Virus record (IMG/VR): IMGVR_UViG_3300034095_000093
Location: 1-40,767 of that record
Source of the DNA: a virus
Length of the DNA: 40,767 bases
Reading direction: 5' to 3' (one strand)
Shown here: in pieces, positions 32,217 to 40,094 of the stretch
How the letters are laid out: each line of letters opens with the position of its first letter
How positions within the stretch are numbered: the stretch's first letter is position 1
The notes under the pieces: generated by a model
The model's input: only the letters and a program-made list of their open reading frames with translations
Database searches by the model: none
What the model was told of the DNA's origin: nothing
Position numbers and translations under genes: made by a program

Positions 32217-34120
32217 TTTTATAGACCCCCGTGTCCGTTTGAGCAACCCGCAAGGCCGCCGTTGGCTACTGTTAAGTTACCAAATGTTGTGGCGTTTCCG
32301 GTAGTTGAGATGGTTACATATTGAATGGTTGTAACATCCGCACTAGCACTGTTTTGACCGCCAGCAAACACGCCACGAGTAGATGATGAGCAAGCACCAA
32401 CTTGTGTTAACGCTACAGTTAAATCACCAAAATCGGTAGCATTTCCTGTAGAAGCAATGGTGATGTACTGAATGACATTTGTCCTGTCAGTGTCTCTGCC
32501 ACCGCCAAAAATGCCTCTAGTGCTGGAAGAACACCCCACAGGGAAAACAGGGGCATTTAGCAAATCTCCAAAATCCGTAGCATTACCCGTGCTGGCAATT
32601 GTCACATAGCCAATAATGTTTGTACCCGCACTACCGCTTCCAGTAGGCGACCCGCCCGCAAAAATTCCTCTTGTGCTAGATGCGCAAGAAGCAGGCCCCC
32701 ACGAAATAGTTGTCATATCGCCAAAATCTGTAGCGTTACCTGTACTGGCAATCGTAATGTACCCAATAACATTTTGTAAATCTTCTGGAGAGCCGCCAAA
32801 ACCACCAGCAAATAAACCTCGTGTGGAATTACTACATCCAGTAACACCATATACGTTTACAGTTAAATCGCCAAAATCAGTTGCGTTTCCCAGAGTTGCA
32901 AATGTTACATATTGAATAACGTTTGAATAAGTGCTATCTATACCACCAGCCCACACACCTCTTGTGCTTGAAGAACACGCGCCCAAATTTGCATTGCCAA
33001 CTAATAAATCGCCAAAATCAGTAGCGTTTCCAGTAGTTTCAATAGTAATTTGATCTATTACGTTGCGGCCTGTTGCAAATCCACCACCAAAAAGTCCGGT
33101 CGTAAGAGTAACGCTAGGCCAATTATTTGACCCAATAGCCTGCATCACAGCAGGGAGTGTCCATACGCCACTATACGAAGGCATGATGTTCTCCTGACGT
33201 TTGTTTTATGTTTTGGAGGTCACCTGAATAACTTGGCATTAGAGACCTCCGTGAGCGTTAGAGCAGGCAGTTAATGCTTTGTTGGTGGTTATTAAATCAC
33301 CGAAATCTGTTGCGTTACCCGTGGATGCAATTGTGATGTATTGAATAACATTCTGGCTGGCAAGTACATTTCCACCGCCAAACACACCTCTTACAGAACT
33401 GCTTGTGGCAGATGTCTCCCACACCCCAACGACCAAATCCCCAAAATCCGTTGCATTGCCTGCGGATGCAATAGTTACATATTCAATAGTATTAACGCCT
33501 TTAGTTGAAGAGCTTTCTCCCCCGCCAACAATTCCCCGTGTTGCGGATGAACACGAAGCTGGGGTTCCGTCTACAGCAACGGCTATATCCCCAAAATCTG
33601 TTCCATTACCTGTTGTGGCAATCGTCATAAATTCAATACTATTTTGCTTTATTCCTCCGGAATTTCTACCAGCATAAAACAGCATGCGTGTACTATTAGC
33701 TGAACCAGCTTGCTGTAACCTCGCTGTTATTAACTCACCAAAAGAAACAGAGTTACCTGTAGACGCAATAGTGATGTATTGGACATTATTATTGCTGTTA
33801 CTTGCTGATCCAAATAAACCGCGAGTTGAGTTTGAGCCACCTGCAAAACTTGCCATATCAGCGTTTAAGTCGCCAAAGTCTGTAGCGTTACCAGCAGAAG
33901 AAATAGTAACGTAGTCAATTACATTGCCTTGACCCCCAGCAAACACGCCTCGTGTGCTGGAACTGCACGCGGCCAAGCCACTTCTTGCAACAGTCAGATC
34001 ACCAAAGTCTGTGGCGTTTCCTGTACTAGTGATTGTAATGAACTGTATAACATTGGTATTGGAAGGCGTAGAACCACCAGCAAATAACCCAGTTGGAGCC
34101 GCAGGCGATACGCTATTGCT
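30276..34120 (-). repeat. 24-copy repeat array shared by three adjacent genes
   Basis: About 24 copies of a roughly 144-base coding unit, 12, 6 and 6 per gene, interrupted only at the gene junctions. The most constant DNA part encodes ATDFGDLT and its flanks; the least constant encodes the loop between the FGGG strand and the NVIQY strand. Copies differ in third positions and in loops, so the duplication is not recent, but the DNA is similar enough to permit recombination between genes. Confidence 0.8.
32219..33184 (-). CDS. Tail-fibre-like protein with 6 propeller-type repeats
   Basis: 321 residues. The N-terminus resembles the start of its neighbour (MPSYSGVWTLPAVMQAIGSNNWP, compare WTLAQVAFWNQQGLWP) and is followed by six copies of the same 48-residue repeat, ending CSNGHGGL. 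SD AGGAG lies 7 bases before the ATG at 33184. Its stop is directly before the next repeat gene. It is probably a duplicated, shorter version of the 12-repeat protein. Confidence 0.8.
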   Translation of the reverse strand: MPSYSGVWTLPAVMQAIGSNNWPSVTLTTGLFGGGFATGRNVIDQITIETTGNATDFGDLLVGNANLGACSSSTRGVWAGGIDSTYSNVIQYVTFATLGNATDFGDLTVNVYGVTGCSNSTRGLFAGGFGGSPEDLQNVIGYITIASTGNATDFGDMTTISWGPASCASSTRGIFAGGSPTGSGSAGTNIIGYVTIASTGNATDFGDLLNAPVFPVGCSSSTRGIFGGGRDTDRTNVIQYITIASTGNATDFGDLTVALTQVGACSSSTRGVFAGGQNSASADVTTIQYVTISTTGNATTFGNLTVANGGLAGCSNGHGGL

Positions 34121-34420
34121 TGACGCACTGTATGCGCTAGGGCCATAAGTGTTGGTAGCCCACACAGCAAATGTATAAGCCGTGCCGTTGGTCAATCCTG
34201 TGACCGTTACAGGGGAAGATGCCGCAGAACCAATGACTCCACCGGGCGTTGAAATAGCTGAGTAAGACGAGATTGCTGAACCGCCCACATTAGACGGCGC
34301 AGTAAAAGTAATGGACGCTTGTGAGTCACCACCCGTAGCCGTCCCAATGGTTGGCGCATTAGGATTGTTCAGCGGATCATAAAATGCTGAGATAAACCCA
34401 GCAGGAGGACGTAGTGGCAT
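33239..34420 (-). CDS. FN3 domain plus 6-repeat tail-fibre-like protein
   Basis: 393 residues. Residues 14-100 form a fibronectin type III domain (SQASITFTAPSNVGGSAISSY ... GLTNGTAYTFAVWATNTYGPS), followed by a Ser-rich linker. Then six copies of the 48-residue repeat end in CSNAHGGL. A strong G-run serves as SD before the ATG. This is the first of the three repeat genes to be translated, and the only one with an FN3 domain, which may attach it to the tail or extend it. Function in host binding is inferred. Confidence 0.82.
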   Translation of the reverse strand: MPLRPPAGFISAFYDPLNNPNAPTIGTATGGDSQASITFTAPSNVGGSAISSYSAISTPGGVIGSAASSPVTVTGLTNGTAYTFAVWATNTYGPSAYSASSNSVSPAAPTGLFAGGSTPSNTNVIQFITITSTGNATDFGDLTVARSGLAACSSSTRGVFAGGQGNVIDYVTISSAGNATDFGDLNADMASFAGGSNSTRGLFGSASNSNNNVQYITIASTGNSVSFGELITARLQQAGSANSTRMLFYAGRNSGGIKQNSIEFMTIATTGNGTDFGDIAVAVDGTPASCSSATRGIVGGGESSSTKGVNTIEYVTIASAGNATDFGDLVVGVWETSATSSSVRGVFGGGNVLASQNVIQYITIASTGNATDFGDLITTNKALTACSNAHGGL

Positions 34421-34432
34421 GATGCCCCCCTT

Positions 34433-34819
34433 TTATGGTGTGATGGTTTCGTAGCTTACTGTGAAAGTCAACTTACTTGCTGTACCGCTGGTAGCCCACA
34501 ATGTGCTTGCCTCACCAGACACGCTGGTATCGAGCAAATACAACATCGTAGTCTTGTCGAGCATAATCAGAGTAGCGTCGGCTGGCACAGAGATCGTGGA
34601 GCCAAGAGCGCGGTAAGTTGTTCCATCAGCCAAGCGCAACTCAATGGTTGCGTCATACGCGGCTGCGCCATCAATGTTGGCCACAGTAATCTGGTTGATC
34701 TTTTGCGCAGAGCCTGTGGCTGGCGCGGTCACCAAAGCGTTACGTGAAGTATCCGCAGGGGTGATAGAAACTGTGTGGGGCGTTGCTGTTGTGCAAGCGA
34801 GAATATTTGGTGCAGCCAT
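34433..34819 (-). CDS. Beta-rich structural protein
   Basis: 128 residues: MAAPNILACTTATPHTVSITPADTSRNALVTAPATGSAQKINQITVANIDGAAAYDATIELRL, then DGTTYRALGSTISVPADATLIMLDK and YLLDTSVSGEASTLWATSGT. This is the usual look of small phage tail or capsid decoration proteins with an immunoglobulin-like beta fold. It is upstream of the repeat proteins in the late operon. Exact role unknown. Confidence 0.75.
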   Translation of the reverse strand: MAAPNILACTTATPHTVSITPADTSRNALVTAPATGSAQKINQITVANIDGAAAYDATIELRLADGTTYRALGSTISVPADATLIMLDKTTMLYLLDTSVSGEASTLWATSGTASKLTFTVSYETITP

Positions 34820-34828
34820 GATTGCTCC

Positions 34829-35647
34829 TTAGATGCTGTATAACATTGCGATTGATGTGACCTGTGCTCTGGTTAAACCAGAAGCACCGAAAGATAGAAC
34901 GCCTGTGCCGTCTGTCACGAGTGCTTGGCCAGCCGAGCCGTCTACACCGGGTAGTGTAAACGTTACATTAGTAGCAACCGTGCCGGGAGCTTGAAGTGCT
35001 ACATACTGACCGCCTGTTGTATCTTCAAAGCGAACATCGCCTTGTGCAGTGACGTTAACCTGCGTGGCTACAACTGTGCTTGGTGTAGTTGCACCAACAG
35101 AACCATTCAAGGGGCCAGATAAACCTGCCGCAGTTAAGATAGTGCCGTCAAATGTCAGGTTGGCAGAGCCTGCCAAGTTACCAGAACTGTTGAACTGAAC
35201 CTGTGTATCAGAGCCGCCAGCCGATGCGCCTACGCGCACGTAGTCTGTACCGTTGAACGCCACCAAAGCTTTGTCGCCTACGGCAATCGTGACACCTGTT
35301 TGGCCACTTGCTTTGATTGTGACTGAACCACCTGTAGCGTTGTTAAGCACCACATAGGTTTTGCTATAACTAGCGCCGCTTGGAGCCGTGATAACTTTTG
35401 TCGTGGTCAGTGTACCGGTGACTTTGATAATCGCGTACTGCGCGGTAGTAGAGCCAATGTTTGTAGCAGAGGCGCTGCCTATGGTATTTGCAAGAGTAAC
35501 CGCCCCGTCGCCATTAAGTGTTAATGTACCGGCAATAGCGATGTCTGTGTATTCGGTAATACCGTTATTAACAGTGTTACCCCACGTACCCGAGAGCGTG
35601 CCTTGCGTTGGGGTTACTAAACTTAGATTGCTTGTTTCCGCTGCCAT
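34829..35647 (-). CDS. Tail-fibre-like structural protein
   Basis: 272 residues. The N-terminus is typical of phage fibres in environmental genomes: SNLSLVTPTQGTLSGTWGNTVNNGITEYTDIAIAGTLTLNGDGAVTLAN. The middle has beta repeats (YAIIKVTGTLTTTKVITAPSGASYSKTYVVLNNATGGSVTIKA), and the C-terminal part is Gly/Thr-rich. It probably forms part of a trimeric side fibre. No chaperone or peptidase domain is present. Confidence 0.75.
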   Translation of the reverse strand: MAAETSNLSLVTPTQGTLSGTWGNTVNNGITEYTDIAIAGTLTLNGDGAVTLANTIGSASATNIGSTTAQYAIIKVTGTLTTTKVITAPSGASYSKTYVVLNNATGGSVTIKASGQTGVTIAVGDKALVAFNGTDYVRVGASAGGSDTQVQFNSSGNLAGSANLTFDGTILTAAGLSGPLNGSVGATTPSTVVATQVNVTAQGDVRFEDTTGGQYVALQAPGTVATNVTFTLPGVDGSAGQALVTDGTGVLSFGASGLTRAQVTSIAMLYSI

Positions 35648-35656
35648 GTTCGTTCC

Positions 35657-36292
35657 TTACGAAGTATTTATATTCTGCCAAACTGTTGACTGTTTGTCAT
35701 CAATTAATTTCCAGTAAACAGCCACTACATTTCCAACACTGCCTGTTGCCCCGTTGCCCGTCAAACCAAACGTCCTAGGCGTGCCCATTGTTCCTACGGC
35801 ACCTGTTGAACCTATGCCAGACAATCCAACCGCTATTCCGTAGGTTACGGTTCCAACAGAAGCCACCGCTTGGTTAGAGTTTAGCGGCACAATCGGCCCA
35901 CCAACCAAACCTTGCGCAGTGTTACCTGTTATTCCTAACGTACTTGTAGGTACAACAGTACCTACATCCCCAATTGCCCCAATACCCGTCAGCGCTTTAG
36001 TAGCCGCGTTTACTACAGACCCAACTTCACCAGAAGCTGCTACCCCTGTTAACGCAAATGACAGGCCACCGGTTGAAATACTACCAACCTCGCCCGTAGC
36101 GCCTACGCCAGTAATCCCAAACCCGTAACCAAACCCTACGTTAGTGCCGCCCCAAACTCCACTACCCCAAGCATCACCACCCCAAGGGGTACCATTTAAA
36201 CCTGTCGCACTGACTCCCGTAAGCGCCAAACTAACGTCGTTAGTACCCCACGCGCCGTCGCCCCATGCTTCGGAACCCCATGCGACAGACAT
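35657..36292 (-). CDS. Gly-rich repeat structural protein
   Basis: 211 residues. It starts with tryptophan/glycine-rich WGSEAWGDGAWG and GGDAWGSGVWGG. Then at least seven short repeats of the form (F/L)xLTG(V/I)xAxGxVGxV occur (for example ITGVGATGEVGS and LTGIGAIGDVGT). It ends with AVYWKLIDDKQSTVWQNINTS, a C-terminal beta motif found on several phage fibre proteins. It could form a triple-strand beta structure. Function is unknown; fibre-associated by position. Confidence 0.75.
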   Translation of the reverse strand: MSVAWGSEAWGDGAWGTNDVSLALTGVSATGLNGTPWGGDAWGSGVWGGTNVGFGYGFGITGVGATGEVGSISTGGLSFALTGVAASGEVGSVVNAATKALTGIGAIGDVGTVVPTSTLGITGNTAQGLVGGPIVPLNSNQAVASVGTVTYGIAVGLSGIGSTGAVGTMGTPRTFGLTGNGATGSVGNVVAVYWKLIDDKQSTVWQNINTS

Positions 36293-36301
36293 ATACTACC
36301 T

Positions 36302-36787
36302 TTAAGATGTAGCGATACGCAACAACGCAGCAGCAGTGGTATTGGAAGGCATAGTCAATGTAAATGTACCGGCGGTAATTGTCTGTGAACCGAAGGTGTG
36401 TACGCTGACAGCCTTATTACTCTGAGTAGAGTTATAAATCAATACTGAATCAAACGCCGTTGTCAAAGTTACGGTTGTGTATGTAATTGAAGCCGTAGGC
36501 GTCGTAAATGCGGTGCCAGCGGTTACAGAGCTATTAGTAGCTGTTGGAGCATTCCATGCGGGAGAACCTGTAATAGTGACTCCGCCTGCTGTATAGCCAG
36601 TACCAGACACTTCGTTAGAAGCGCTGTACGCTGTAGTACTTGCGTTTACTGTAGCGGAAGTTAAATACAGAGCCGCTTTAAAAACGTCGGGGGTTGTAAC
36701 TGCGCGAATAGGGGCAGTTCCAAAATTGTGAGTGGCAGTAAGAATTTCGCCTAGGAACGAAGTGCACATTGCTTGTGTATTTGCCAT
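36302..36787 (-). CDS. Beta-rich virion protein, paralogue of the 140-aa gene at 36,982-37,404
   Basis: 161 residues with the pattern VFKAALYLTSATVNASTTAYSASNEVSGTGYTAGGVTI, then DSVLIYNSTQSNKAVSVHTFGSQT and GTFTLTMPSNTTAAALLRIA. The same order of motifs appears in the protein coded at 36982-37404, so the two are paralogues. The SD is AAGGA. A probable tail-fibre or decoration component. Confidence 0.78.
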   Translation of the reverse strand: MANTQAMCTSFLGEILTATHNFGTAPIRAVTTPDVFKAALYLTSATVNASTTAYSASNEVSGTGYTAGGVTITGSPAWNAPTATNSSVTAGTAFTTPTASITYTTVTLTTAFDSVLIYNSTQSNKAVSVHTFGSQTITAGTFTLTMPSNTTAAALLRIATS

Positions 36788-36796
36788 GATGTTTCC

Positions 36797-36985
36797 TTAT
36801 GTAAGAGATGCTGCTTCAGCAGCAATTGGGGGCGCTTGCTTTAGAGCGACATGGGCCGACCGATGCACCAACTCGCCGTCCAACCAATACTCCACCCATG
36901 TGGTTGTTTCGTTGTCATTATCCAATGAACCTTCACGCTTTTCAAGCAATGATTCGTCCATCTCACCTTTGGTTGTGGTAATCAA
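36797..36985 (-). CDS. Small conserved-type protein between the paralogues
   Basis: 62 residues. It starts at TTG 36985 in a TTGA overlap with the previous stop; AGGAG lies 6 bases upstream, which supports this non-ATG start. It carries ETTTWVEYWLDGELVHRSAHVALK. The 'V-E-Y-W-x-D-G-x-x-V-H-R-S-A-H-V' core is typical of a small phage protein of unknown function that often sits beside beta-rich structural genes. Confidence 0.72.
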   Translation of the reverse strand: MITTTKGEMDESLLEKREGSLDNDNETTTWVEYWLDGELVHRSAHVALKQAPPIAAEAASLT

Positions 36986-37404
36986 TTTGAACTCCTAATT
37001 AACGAAGTGGTTGGGCCATTTACCGGCATTGTGATTGTAAACGTAGTCGTAGATGTTTTGTCTGAACCAAAGTCCAGTACAGCTATAGATGGCTTACCGG
37101 CAACGGTATCGTTGTAAATCAACGCGCATCTTGCGGTGATTGCGCCTGTCCAAGAAATGTTTGGAAAGCCCACGTAAGCTGTGTACCCAGAAGACGACAC
37201 TGTGATGGGTGTTAACTGCGCCCCACCAAGCGAATATGTACCGGTAGCGGGCACTTCATTAGTCGAACTGTACACAGTCGTGTTTTCATTTAAATCTGCA
37301 GAAGCTGTATACAGTGCAATCTTAATTACGTCAGTCGTCAGGTCATGAATACCTTGATACAACTGCGCTTTAAAGCTGGTGGTCTGGGTTTGAACAATAG
37401 CCAT
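36982..37404 (-). CDS. Beta-rich virion protein, paralogue of the 161-aa gene
   Basis: 140 residues: TTSFKAQLYQGIHDLTTDVIKIALYTASADLNENTTVYSSTNEVPATGTYSLGG, then CALIYNDTVAGKPSIAVLDFGSDKTSTTTFTITMP. It shares the ALYxxSAxxN..T..YS.(S/T)NEV, LIYN, FGS and T(L/I)TMP motifs with the gene at 36302-36787. ATGA overlap with the adaptor gene. Likely structural. Confidence 0.78.
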   Translation of the reverse strand: MAIVQTQTTSFKAQLYQGIHDLTTDVIKIALYTASADLNENTTVYSSTNEVPATGTYSLGGAQLTPITVSSSGYTAYVGFPNISWTGAITARCALIYNDTVAGKPSIAVLDFGSDKTSTTTFTITMPVNGPTTSLIRSSN

Positions 37405-38075
37405 CAGGTCACCGCCTGTCTATATTGACCAGAACGATAAGCATCCTGACGCTCCATACCATCGCCCAGACGTTTAGCCAATGCAAGCGCTTCTTGGTAT
37501 TTGCCGTTATAAAGCGCCATCATGTCTTGCTCACCCTTCATGTAAGTGTAAGCCTCAACCAAAGAGCCGTACAACAGCACAGAATCAAAATTGTCACCCA
37601 ACCATGTCTGGCCATCTGCGGCCACTGTAATGGACTCGGGGTAGTAATAATAGTGCAGCTCAACACCGTAGCTTGCATCGGCTGTCGGGCCAATTATGAA
37701 CGAAAGCTCGTCATAGATTGTAGAACTTAATACCGTTGGGCCAAACAGCGCGTAGTACTTAGGCGTACCTTTATCTGTTGGTTGTGGGTATGCTTGACGA
37801 ATAAAGTTAACATCTTTGTTAAGCAAATACTCATAGTTGCCATTACCGTCAATGACCGCCATTGAATACACCGCCAAGAAGTCAAGGGGGCAATCTAAAT
37901 ACTTTGTGTTTATTGCAATGGTGCTTGTCACGTTCTTGCGGATAGACGGGAACTGAACCGAGTTATAAATACGCTGCTCAGCCTGCGTAACGAACACAGG
38001 AATATTAGCCACGAAATCTGCTTCCGTGTTCTCCGTGTACGCCTGAATAGCAGCGCTGAGTGCGGCGTAATTCAT
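37404..38075 (-). CDS. Phage adaptor-like protein (head-tail connector)
   Basis: 223 residues. The N-terminus MNYAALSAAIQAYTENTEADFVANIPVFVTQAEQRIYNSVQFPSIRKN is the classic start of the phage adaptor family (tail-tube A or gp6-like connector proteins). A beta-rich middle (YLDCPLDFLAVYSMAVIDGNGNYEYLLNKDVNFIRQAYPQPTDKGTPKYYALFGP) and a helical C-terminus (ALYNGKYQEALALAKRLGDGMERQDAYRSGQYRQ) follow. It would form the ring under the portal. ATGA overlaps on both sides. Confidence 0.85.
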   Translation of the reverse strand: MNYAALSAAIQAYTENTEADFVANIPVFVTQAEQRIYNSVQFPSIRKNVTSTIAINTKYLDCPLDFLAVYSMAVIDGNGNYEYLLNKDVNFIRQAYPQPTDKGTPKYYALFGPTVLSSTIYDELSFIIGPTADASYGVELHYYYYPESITVAADGQTWLGDNFDSVLLYGSLVEAYTYMKGEQDMMALYNGKYQEALALAKRLGDGMERQDAYRSGQYRQAVT

Positions 38076-38332
38076 GCCATCGGGCCCCGTGCCATCAAGC
38101 CTTTAGTCGCTGCACCTGTGCCGCGAACTTTGATGCCTGAAGTTTTAGTTTCATTCTGGCCGTTGTTGTAGTTACCAACACTCATCTTCATGGTGCTGAG
38201 GCTACTAATGCTGGAATCTTTGCCGGGGTTAGTCGACATTACCAGAGGCTTACCATTCATTTTGTGCGGTGCAGCATAAGTAGCGGCGTCGCCAACTTCT
38301 TTACCCATAACTTTTTTGCTAAATTTGGCCAT
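38072..38332 (-). CDS. Small Gly/Lys/Ser-rich phage protein
   Basis: 86 residues: MAKFSKKVMGKEVGDAATYAAPHKMNGKPLVMST, then KMSVGNYNNGQNETKTSGIKVRGTGAATKGLMARGPMA. The end (SGIKVRGTGAATKGLMARGPMA) is a signature of a small protein common in freshwater and marine podovirus-like phages, with no known function. Basic and without a membrane segment, it may be a minor head or tail component. Confidence 0.78.
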   Translation of the reverse strand: MAKFSKKVMGKEVGDAATYAAPHKMNGKPLVMSTNPGKDSSISSLSTMKMSVGNYNNGQNETKTSGIKVRGTGAATKGLMARGPMA

Positions 38333-38333
38333 G

Positions 38334-38510
38334 TTATTTCCCCTGATTTGCAGCGCGAGACAGGTTACGTCCTAAACGCATGCGGTCGTCGGTTGTAGGG
38401 CCACCAGCTTTAAGCTTTGTGGGCTTCTTGCCGGGGTGCATATTCTTCTCGTGCTTACCGACAGCAGACTTAATCATCTTCTTGTCTTGAGCTAAATCTT
38501 TCTTGTCCAT
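38334..38510 (-). CDS. Small basic phage protein (58 aa)
   Basis: 58 residues: MDKKDLAQDKKMIKSAVGKHEKNMHPGKKPTKLKAGGPTTDDRMRLGRNLSRAANQGK. GGAG lies 6 bases before the ATG at 38510, and the frame fills the gap between its two neighbours. The pattern 'DKKMxxxAVxKHExxMHPGKxPTKLxxGG ... GRNxxRxxNQ' resembles small proteins often found beside P22 gp4-like genes in environmental phages. Function unknown. Confidence 0.8.
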   Translation of the reverse strand: MDKKDLAQDKKMIKSAVGKHEKNMHPGKKPTKLKAGGPTTDDRMRLGRNLSRAANQGK

Positions 38511-38521
38511 ACTAGACTCCT

Positions 38522-38911
38522 TTAAGTAACTGTTACCGTAACTGTACCAACAAATGCCGTTGCCACCAAGTAGTTTGGTGTTAACTCTGTATCAAAATTA
38601 CTAGCCCCGCCTACAGGTGCCCAGCCCCACTGGATGTCTCGTGAACCACCAGTCGGGTTGCCAGCAGTGTTTATGCCCGCTGCAATATAAGTTGAATCAT
38701 TACGAGGATTACGCACAGCTTGTGGGTCATCCACTGGATACATACCTAATTGCAACTGCGGCTGATCGGGATCCCAACACTCAGGGCAAACCAACAAGTC
38801 GTAGTTCTTTGTCTTGATGATCTCTTTACGAAGCAATTTTAATTTGTACTGCTGGCCACAGCGATCGCACATGGCGATACTGTTCTTACCAGAAGCAAAC
38901 CTATTGCCCAT
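38522..38911 (-). CDS. Zinc-ribbon protein of the head/tail module
   Basis: 129 residues. Four cysteines, C15-x2-C18 and C42-x2-C45, form a likely zinc ribbon (MCDRCGQQYKL ... LVCPECWDPDQP). The rest is Pro/Asn-rich and ends in a beta strand (LVATAFVGTVTVTVT). It overlaps the gp4-like gene by one base (TAATG). Such proteins accompany head-completion genes in environmental podoviruses; the role is not known. Confidence 0.8.
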   Translation of the reverse strand: MGNRFASGKNSIAMCDRCGQQYKLKLLRKEIIKTKNYDLLVCPECWDPDQPQLQLGMYPVDDPQAVRNPRNDSTYIAAGINTAGNPTGGSRDIQWGWAPVGGASNFDTELTPNYLVATAFVGTVTVTVT

Positions 38912-39861
38912 TAAGTGCCACCACCAATAAACTGTTGTCTAGGTACAAAGCGAATGGCCGCCTTCTCGCGGTCTTCGGTTGCAGCCAATTCCCAAGCATC
39001 GTCATACTGCTGTTTCAATACCGGCAAACGCTCAGCGCCACCAGCAATCTTCAACGCCAAATAGTACGCAAGGCCAGCGGCCAAGCAAGGGATAAATCTA
39101 AACGGCACGTCCATCACGTTCACACCACCACCCGCGTCTTGCGTGCGGCGTAAGCGCCAGTAAACAAACGTGTACTGCTGTGAGCCATCAGGGGTTGGCC
39201 AAACTGTAATAGCTGGAACCTGCGCCCAGTACACAGCGGCGGCAGCGGTATGACCCACAGCAATCGTATCTTGCTGACCACGGGAGCAGTTAAACAGTGT
39301 GCCGGACTTGGCGTTTGTGTTCTGCGTGATGTAGCCGTAGTTGATGATCTCATCATCAATCTTAATGAAACCAGTTGCTGGCAAGCCTGTTACATCGTTC
39401 AACACAACTGATGTGCTAGTAGCCGTAATCGTCGTTGTAAGCGTTGCGGCAATAGGGGAGTTCTGGCCGTTATACCGCTGAATCCAGACTTGGATTGGTC
39501 TGGCTTGCTGAATCTTGTTGGGGATCGTAGCGTACGTAGAAACACTAATACGCGTGATTGTTAAGTCAGCCTGTGTATTAGCTGCATTAGGTTGCGTACG
39601 GATAACGTGCTCAATCAGATCAACTGTATTGTCTGGTAAAGCGTATGTATTCTGGCCCTGAACGAGAGTGATCTCACCCTGCTCAATAGTCCACATATTG
39701 ATGCCGCGATTGGCCCAATCTGCAAACATGATGTTCAAACTACGACGAGCAGTGCGTAAGTCATAGCCAGTACGCAGCTCACCACCGGCGCGTTCAAACG
39801 CCTCCTCGACCAATTCGTCGAGTTGGAGATTAAAACCTGATGCGCCAGAAGTGGTTGCCAT
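38911..39861 (-). CDS. P22 gp4-like head-completion/tail-adaptor protein
   Basis: 316 residues. The N-terminus FNLQLDELVEEAFERAGGELRTGYDLRTARRSLNIMFADWANRGINMWTIEQ is the hallmark of the gp4-like family, which closes the head after packaging and joins portal to tail. P22 gp4 is about 166 residues; this one is longer because of an inserted beta domain (about 140-205, TSTSVVLNDVTGLPATGFIKIDDEIINYGYI), a known type of insertion. The C-terminus has AAGLAYYLALKIAGGAERLPVLKQQYDDAWELAATEDREKA. Its position just upstream of the adaptor supports the call. Confidence 0.88.
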   Translation of the reverse strand: MATTSGASGFNLQLDELVEEAFERAGGELRTGYDLRTARRSLNIMFADWANRGINMWTIEQGEITLVQGQNTYALPDNTVDLIEHVIRTQPNAANTQADLTITRISVSTYATIPNKIQQARPIQVWIQRYNGQNSPIAATLTTTITATSTSVVLNDVTGLPATGFIKIDDEIINYGYITQNTNAKSGTLFNCSRGQQDTIAVGHTAAAAVYWAQVPAITVWPTPDGSQQYTFVYWRLRRTQDAGGGVNVMDVPFRFIPCLAAGLAYYLALKIAGGAERLPVLKQQYDDAWELAATEDREKAAIRFVPRQQFIGGGT

Positions 39862-40094
39862 TATCTAAATCCTGCAGTTTTCTTCGCAATTGTTTTTGGT
39901 TGCGCTACGAATTGTTTTCCGGCTTTTTTGCCAGCACGTTTTGCACGCGTTGTCGCAGCATACTCACTTGGACTGAGACTTTTAATCGCAGCAGAAGGAA
40001 GGTATCTTTCACCTGTGTCAGAAGATTTTTTACCACTTTTGGTTCTCCATTTTTGGTCGCCCCAATCCTTCAATGATTTCTGAGGCGCTTTCAA
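39861..40094 (-). CDS. Small basic phage protein
   Basis: 77 residues: KAPQKSLKDWGDQKWRTKSGKKSSDTGERYLPSAAIKSLSPSEYAATTRAKRAGKKAGKQ. The start is TTG 40094 in a TTGA overlap with the preceding stop. The sequence 'KSL-x-x-W-x-x-Q-x-W-x-T-K-S-G-K-x-S-x-x-T-G-E-R-Y-L-P' is a conserved signature of small phage proteins from aquatic metagenomes. Function unknown; the high basic content suggests DNA contact or a head component. Confidence 0.75.
   Translation of the reverse strand: MKAPQKSLKDWGDQKWRTKSGKKSSDTGERYLPSAAIKSLSPSEYAATTRAKRAGKKAGKQFVAQPKTIAKKTAGFR

Noticed and set aside
30586-34148. Series of + strand frames through the repeat genes
   Set aside because: Periodic antisense shadows of the repeat (repeated SPKSVALPV strings); they follow the repeat period and have no independent start signals.
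30273-34420. Diversity-generating retroelement target in the repeat fibre genes
   Set aside because: No reverse transcriptase, no template repeat and no adenine-biased variable region was seen in the window.
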